Assembly (NCBI GenBank): GCA_016550485.1
Contig: JABXGV010000276.1
Coordinates: forward strand, 1 to 17,628
Source of the DNA: an archaeon
Lineage (GTDB): Archaea; Asgardarchaeota; Hermodarchaeia; Hermodarchaeales; Hermodarchaeaceae
Length of the DNA: 17,628 nucleotides
Direction: 5' to 3'
Below are positions 15,041 through 17,628 of this stretch, piece after piece. Within the stretch, counting starts at the first letter, position 1. Each line of letters begins with the position of its first letter. The notes beneath the pieces were generated by a model. That model was not told where the DNA came from and did no database searches. It worked only from the letters and a program-made list of their open reading frames with translations. The translations under genes and the position numbers were made by a program.

Positions 15041-16243
15041 TTGGCTATGTTTCTTCCATACTTGGCTGCTCTCCTAGCTCCTGTGGTCACGAAATTATTC
15101 GAAGAAGAATTGAAGGCAGCTGTGTCATGGTTGTTTAAGAAATTAAAAGGTCGGGTTAAAGAAGAAGTTCTTGAACATCAGATGAAGAGCGCTATTGAGA
15201 AAGGAAAGGTTGAAAGCTTCATCGCAAAGTACGATAAGGAGCTTACACCAAAGGTGAAGACAAAGCTTCGTGCCCTGGCTCGTATGAAGAACCTTCTTGA
15301 GAGCATAGAGAAGACTCTCAAAAAGAAGAGGTATACAGAACGGGCGGCTGAGAGCTTCATCGAGCTGGCAAAGCTCTTCGAGGAGGTGTTAGAAGGAACT
15401 TCTTTTGAGGAGGCAGGAATTAAGAAAATCATGGTGAAGGATACAGAGACTGGAGAGGAAGTGGCTGTAACCAATGAGGAGTACATGGTGGCTTTGCTTC
15501 TGCGGTTTGCGGCTGCTGTCTGGACCCAGTTTGGTAAGAGGTCAACGCCAGAATCTGAGGGATGGGCCCTAGAGTATGATGCCAAGATTGAAGTTCCCGA
15601 GTTTTTTGAAGGAGGTCCTAGCCGAAGTGCGGTCACAGGAATCGTCACAGAGTATGAAGACTTTCGTTATTCTTACAACAAGTTTGAAGCGCTCTTGAAA
15701 AGTGCAATAACTATTCGGGACTTTTACCTAAGGGCTATATCTTGTTTAAAGAGTGCGAAATCGAGGGTTGAAGCGATTAGGGGTGCTGGGCAAGAGATGC
15801 ACCAGCGTATGAATCCTGAGCACCTAGGTGCGTTGATTACGGGCTTTCGAGCTGAAGCACAGTATTGGATGTTTAATGTTCATCAGGAATTGCCGTCAAT
15901 CTTGGAGACGTTAAAACTCTATCTTGAATCAAAACCAGCCATGGGTGAGGAGTTCCTAGGTAAAATGAAGCCTAGCGAAGAAAGGCATGACAAATTCATG
16001 AAGTCTCTAAGAGAAGTATATGGCATCCCTGTAAAGGAGAAAGAACGTCGAGAGATAAAGGAAATTATTAATGACGGATTGGCTCAAGCCCTCAAGCTCT
16101 ACATGCAAGCCCGTAGTGCCTGTAAACTAGGAAAAGCTAAGGCTATGATCCAACACCGGATAGATATCATCAGCGAGGAAGGAGTCACAGTTATCGATGA
16201 CCTCCACGGGTATCTAGTCGATGAACCAGAGCTCATCATGTAG
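15041..16243 (+). CDS. unrecognised helix-rich protein, candidate CHAT partner
   Basis: About 400 residues, not recognised. The N-terminus is hydrophobic (MAMFLPYLAALLAPVVTKLF). Charged amphipathic helices rich in Lys and Glu follow (about 20-120), then a mixed segment with a strand-like GYxxEDF region around 185-215, and a second helical region to the end. There is no signal-peptide cleavage motif; the first helix could insert into or lie on a membrane. The gene is on the same strand as the TPR-CHAT genes, 247 nt after the second one, with lower G+C codon use. That position makes it a candidate substrate or effector, by analogy with CHAT-gasdermin and Csx29-Csx30 pairs. I see no similarity to either. 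TTG 15041 fits GGAGG (15027-15031) best; TTG 15032 and ATG 15047 are alternatives. No convincing TATA box was found in 14794-15040. Confidence 0.8.
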   Translation: MAMFLPYLAALLAPVVTKLFEEELKAAVSWLFKKLKGRVKEEVLEHQMKSAIEKGKVESFIAKYDKELTPKVKTKLRALARMKNLLESIEKTLKKKRYTERAAESFIELAKLFEEVLEGTSFEEAGIKKIMVKDTETGEEVAVTNEEYMVALLLRFAAAVWTQFGKRSTPESEGWALEYDAKIEVPEFFEGGPSRSAVTGIVTEYEDFRYSYNKFEALLKSAITIRDFYLRAISCLKSAKSRVEAIRGAGQEMHQRMNPEHLGALITGFRAEAQYWMFNVHQELPSILETLKLYLESKPAMGEEFLGKMKPSEERHDKFMKSLREVYGIPVKEKERREIKEIINDGLAQALKLYMQARSACKLGKAKAMIQHRIDIISEEGVTVIDDLHGYLVDEPELIM

Positions 16244-16450
16244 TCAATGCAAATAGAAAATGGTTACACCTTCATCAGATAGAACGTACAAGAGAAGAAC
16301 ACGTAACACAGAATAAAACTCCTAACAGGTCATCGATTATCATTCCTTACATTAAATACCATGTGTATTGTCCTTTGAGCATTCGAAACAGAGCTGTAAC
16401 TACTATATCTTGTGGTGGGGCACCTGCTATGCATCTCACATCCGTATAGG

Positions 16451-16456
16451 TTATAA
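16451..16456 (+). promoter_or_regulatory. TATA box of the broken YcaQ-like gene
   Basis: TTATAA is centred about 30 nt before ATG 16484, the spacing of a leaderless archaeal gene. It shows that the pseudogene keeps its original start region. The stretch 16244-16450 holds no recognisable gene or site. Confidence 0.45.
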
Positions 16457-16483
16457 CAATCTAGTCAACTATGGGCTCACATA

Positions 16484-16762
16484 ATGAAGTTCACTAACGG
16501 AGATGTCTGGGCAGCTTTTCTTACTCGACAGGGGGTTCGTTACCCCTCCCAGTTGCGATTAGTCCACGAGGCGATAATGAAGATTGCTGCAGTCCAAATT
16601 AACACAATAGCTGTCGTCGCTCGGAGCCATCACCTCACACTTCGCCACTGAATCCATGATTACAACCCAGAAGACCCGTGGACGGCTCTTCGTGAACGCA
16701 AGCTTTTCGAAGGCTGGGCACGCGCTGCTTGTTTCTTACCAATTGAGGATTATCCCTTCTAG
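16484..16762 (+). pseudogene. broken YcaQ-type winged-helix (HTH_42) gene
   Basis: One frame from ATG 16484 reads FLTRQGVRYPSQLRLVHEAI, then KIAAVQINTIAVVARSHHLT up to an in-frame TGA (16649-16651). It then continues unshifted as HDYNPEDPWTALRERKLFEG, then WARAACFLPIEDYPF, to TAG 16760-16762. This is the N-terminal pattern of the YcaQ/AlkX family (winged-helix proteins linked to unhooking of DNA crosslinks): a QIDTVNVVxRSHHLxLxxR-like segment, then LxERKLFExWxxxAxxLPxEDYP. Family members are several times longer, so at least the C-terminal two thirds is lost. Two stops in one conserved frame with similarity on both sides mean decay, not a frameshift artefact. The TPP-enzyme promoter repeat begins 32 bp after it. 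Confidence 0.8.
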
Positions 16763-16794
16763 TGGATAACTCAGAGATCTCGCGTCAAAGATAA

Positions 16795-16848
16795 TGCCGC
16801 TACTTTGGGTAGCCTAGCAAAGACAAAAGCGGTATAAGGAACATCTAG
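16795..16848 (+). repeat. 54-bp direct repeat, right copy
   Basis: This is the gap-free partner of 7636-7689 (46 of 54 identical). It ends 25 bp before the start codon of the TPP-enzyme gene and contains that gene's TATA box. Conserved bases extend about 38 bp upstream of the TATA box, so it may also carry a regulator site. Confidence 0.85.
16831..16838 (+). promoter_or_regulatory. TATA box of the TPP-enzyme gene
   Basis: GGTATAAG lies about 39 nt before ATG 16874. Initiation near 16860 would leave a 14-nt leader that carries AGGTGAT (16863-16869) as the ribosome-binding site. The purine-rich AAAAGC just upstream is a plausible BRE. Confidence 0.6.
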
Positions 16849-16873
16849 GCGATTAAAGGAGCAGGTGATTCGC

Positions 16874-17628
16874 ATGGAGCAGACGGCGTCAGAAGTGATT
16901 GTAGATACGCTAGTCAAGGCTGGCGTGAAGCATGTGTACGGGATTCCGGGCCACACGTGTCTCGGTGTTGTCGAAGCCCTTCGAACGAATCCTGAGATCG
17001 AGTTCATTACAGTGCGGCACGAGGAAACCGCCGCCCTCATGGCTTCGGCTCATGCGAAGCTAACGGGCGAATTAGGTGTGTGTCTCACCATTGCTGGCCC
17101 TGGCGCAACGAATCTGATGACCGGATTGTATGATGCCAAGATGGACCGCGCTCCGGTGCTGGCAATTACCGGGCAGGTCGCGTTACAGTTCATCGGACGG
17201 GATGTCCTACAGGAAATCGACCAGAATTCTCTCTTCGAGTCGGTTTCCCTCTTCAACAAGGTGATTACAACCCCAGGAGAAACCGCTGAAATCACACTAC
17301 TAGCTATCAAGAACGCCCTCATTCACCGGGGGGTCTCTCACCTCGGCGTTCCCCTGAACCTACAGAAGGAAAAGACCAAACGCCAAGCCAAATCCCTCAA
17401 AGGGAGGATGCCAGCCCCCCGTATCAGTCCACCCAGTGACCTGTGTAAACAGGCCGCCCAGATGATTGACGAGGCAAAGCAGCCCGTAATCATTGCAGGG
17501 TGGGGTGCACGGTTTGCCAAAGACCAAGTTGTGGCCTTTGCCGAGAAGATTGGGGCACCAATCGCCACGACCTTCAAGGCGAAAGGATTGGTCTCGGAAT
17601 TTCACCCCCAATCCACAGGAGTGCTGGG
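16874..17628 (+). CDS. TPP-dependent enzyme, pyruvate oxidase/acetolactate synthase type, cut by the window edge
   Basis: The first 251 codons of a thiamine-pyrophosphate enzyme that decarboxylates a 2-oxo acid such as pyruvate. The N-terminal TPP Pyr domain is complete: VKHVYGIPGHTCLGVVEAL, RHEETAALMASAHAKLTG with Glu50 as the expected cofactor-activating Glu, and LTIAGPGATNLMTGLYDAK, then DRAPVLAITGQV. The central domain begins near residue 195 (AKQPVIIAGWGARFA). The C-terminal TPP-binding domain lies beyond the edge. The IPGHTCLG and MDRAPVLAITGQV segments look closer to the pyruvate-oxidase or pyruvate-dehydrogenase (PoxB-like) branch than to biosynthetic IlvB. The exact reaction is not settled. 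ATG 16874 follows AGGTGAT by 4 nt. Its promoter element is duplicated at 7636. Confidence 0.9.
   Translation, partial: MEQTASEVIVDTLVKAGVKHVYGIPGHTCLGVVEALRTNPEIEFITVRHEETAALMASAHAKLTGELGVCLTIAGPGATNLMTGLYDAKMDRAPVLAITGQVALQFIGRDVLQEIDQNSLFESVSLFNKVITTPGETAEITLLAIKNALIHRGVSHLGVPLNLQKEKTKRQAKSLKGRMPAPRISPPSDLCKQAAQMIDEAKQPVIIAGWGARFAKDQVVAFAEKIGAPIATTFKAKGLVSEFHPQSTGVL

Noticed and set aside
15178..15648. Minus-strand frame of 156 codons inside the unknown 400-residue gene
   Set aside because: The plus-strand frame is longer, has a ribosome-binding site and balanced composition. The minus frame is Ser/Phe-rich shadow sequence.

Overview
The window looks archaeal. Most genes are preceded by a TATA-like element at the archaeal distance from the start (for example at 4096-4102, 5370-5377, 8154-8160, 16451-16456 and 16833-16837). 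Two genes (starts at 4129 and 5401) appear leaderless or nearly so, while others use Shine-Dalgarno sites. The phylum cannot be fixed from this sequence; an Asgard- or TACK-type archaeon would fit the mix of families. No rRNA, tRNA, CRISPR array or transposase was recognised.

Left part (1-6938). On the minus strand lies a three-gene unit: two tandem paralogous MFS transporters (2224-3765, then 652-2181) followed by a Cys-rich DUF6144-like protein cut by the window edge (1-646). Divergent to it is a one-component regulator (4129-4983) with an ArsR-type winged helix and a GyrI-like effector-binding domain. Two perfect palindromes lie between them. Together this reads as a ligand-sensing efflux module. 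Next come a 43-codon ORF with a textbook Shine-Dalgarno site, a hairpin-rich stretch ending in an intrinsic-terminator-like structure (5279-5340), a leaderless DUF3795 Cys-rich protein (5401-6447) and a convergent GNAT acetyltransferase sharing its stop tetranucleotide (6444-6938). A four-helix membrane protein (7187-7603) closes this part.

Right part (7604-17628). A TPR-CHAT protease cluster lies on the plus strand. It holds an 1136-residue TPR-CHAT protein (8206-11616), a truncated third copy reduced to its N-cap and a collapsed TPR (11723-12100), an 892-residue TPR-CHAT protein (12115-14793), and an unrecognised helix-rich 400-residue protein with a hydrophobic N-terminus (15041-16243). 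Both CHAT domains keep the His-Cys dyad. By analogy with Csx29-Csx30 and gasdermin-protease pairs, the unknown protein is the natural candidate substrate or effector. This is inference only.

The cluster is bracketed by two 54-bp direct repeats (7636-7689 and 16795-16848; 46 of 54 positions identical). The right copy contains the promoter of a TPP-dependent pyruvate-oxidase/acetolactate-synthase-like gene (16874 to the edge). The left copy is followed at once by the C-terminal remnant of a gene of the same enzyme class (7712-7885). A YcaQ-type winged-helix gene broken by stop codons (16484-16762) lies just inside the right repeat. The whole looks like an accessory island flanked by a decayed duplicate of the TPP-enzyme gene.
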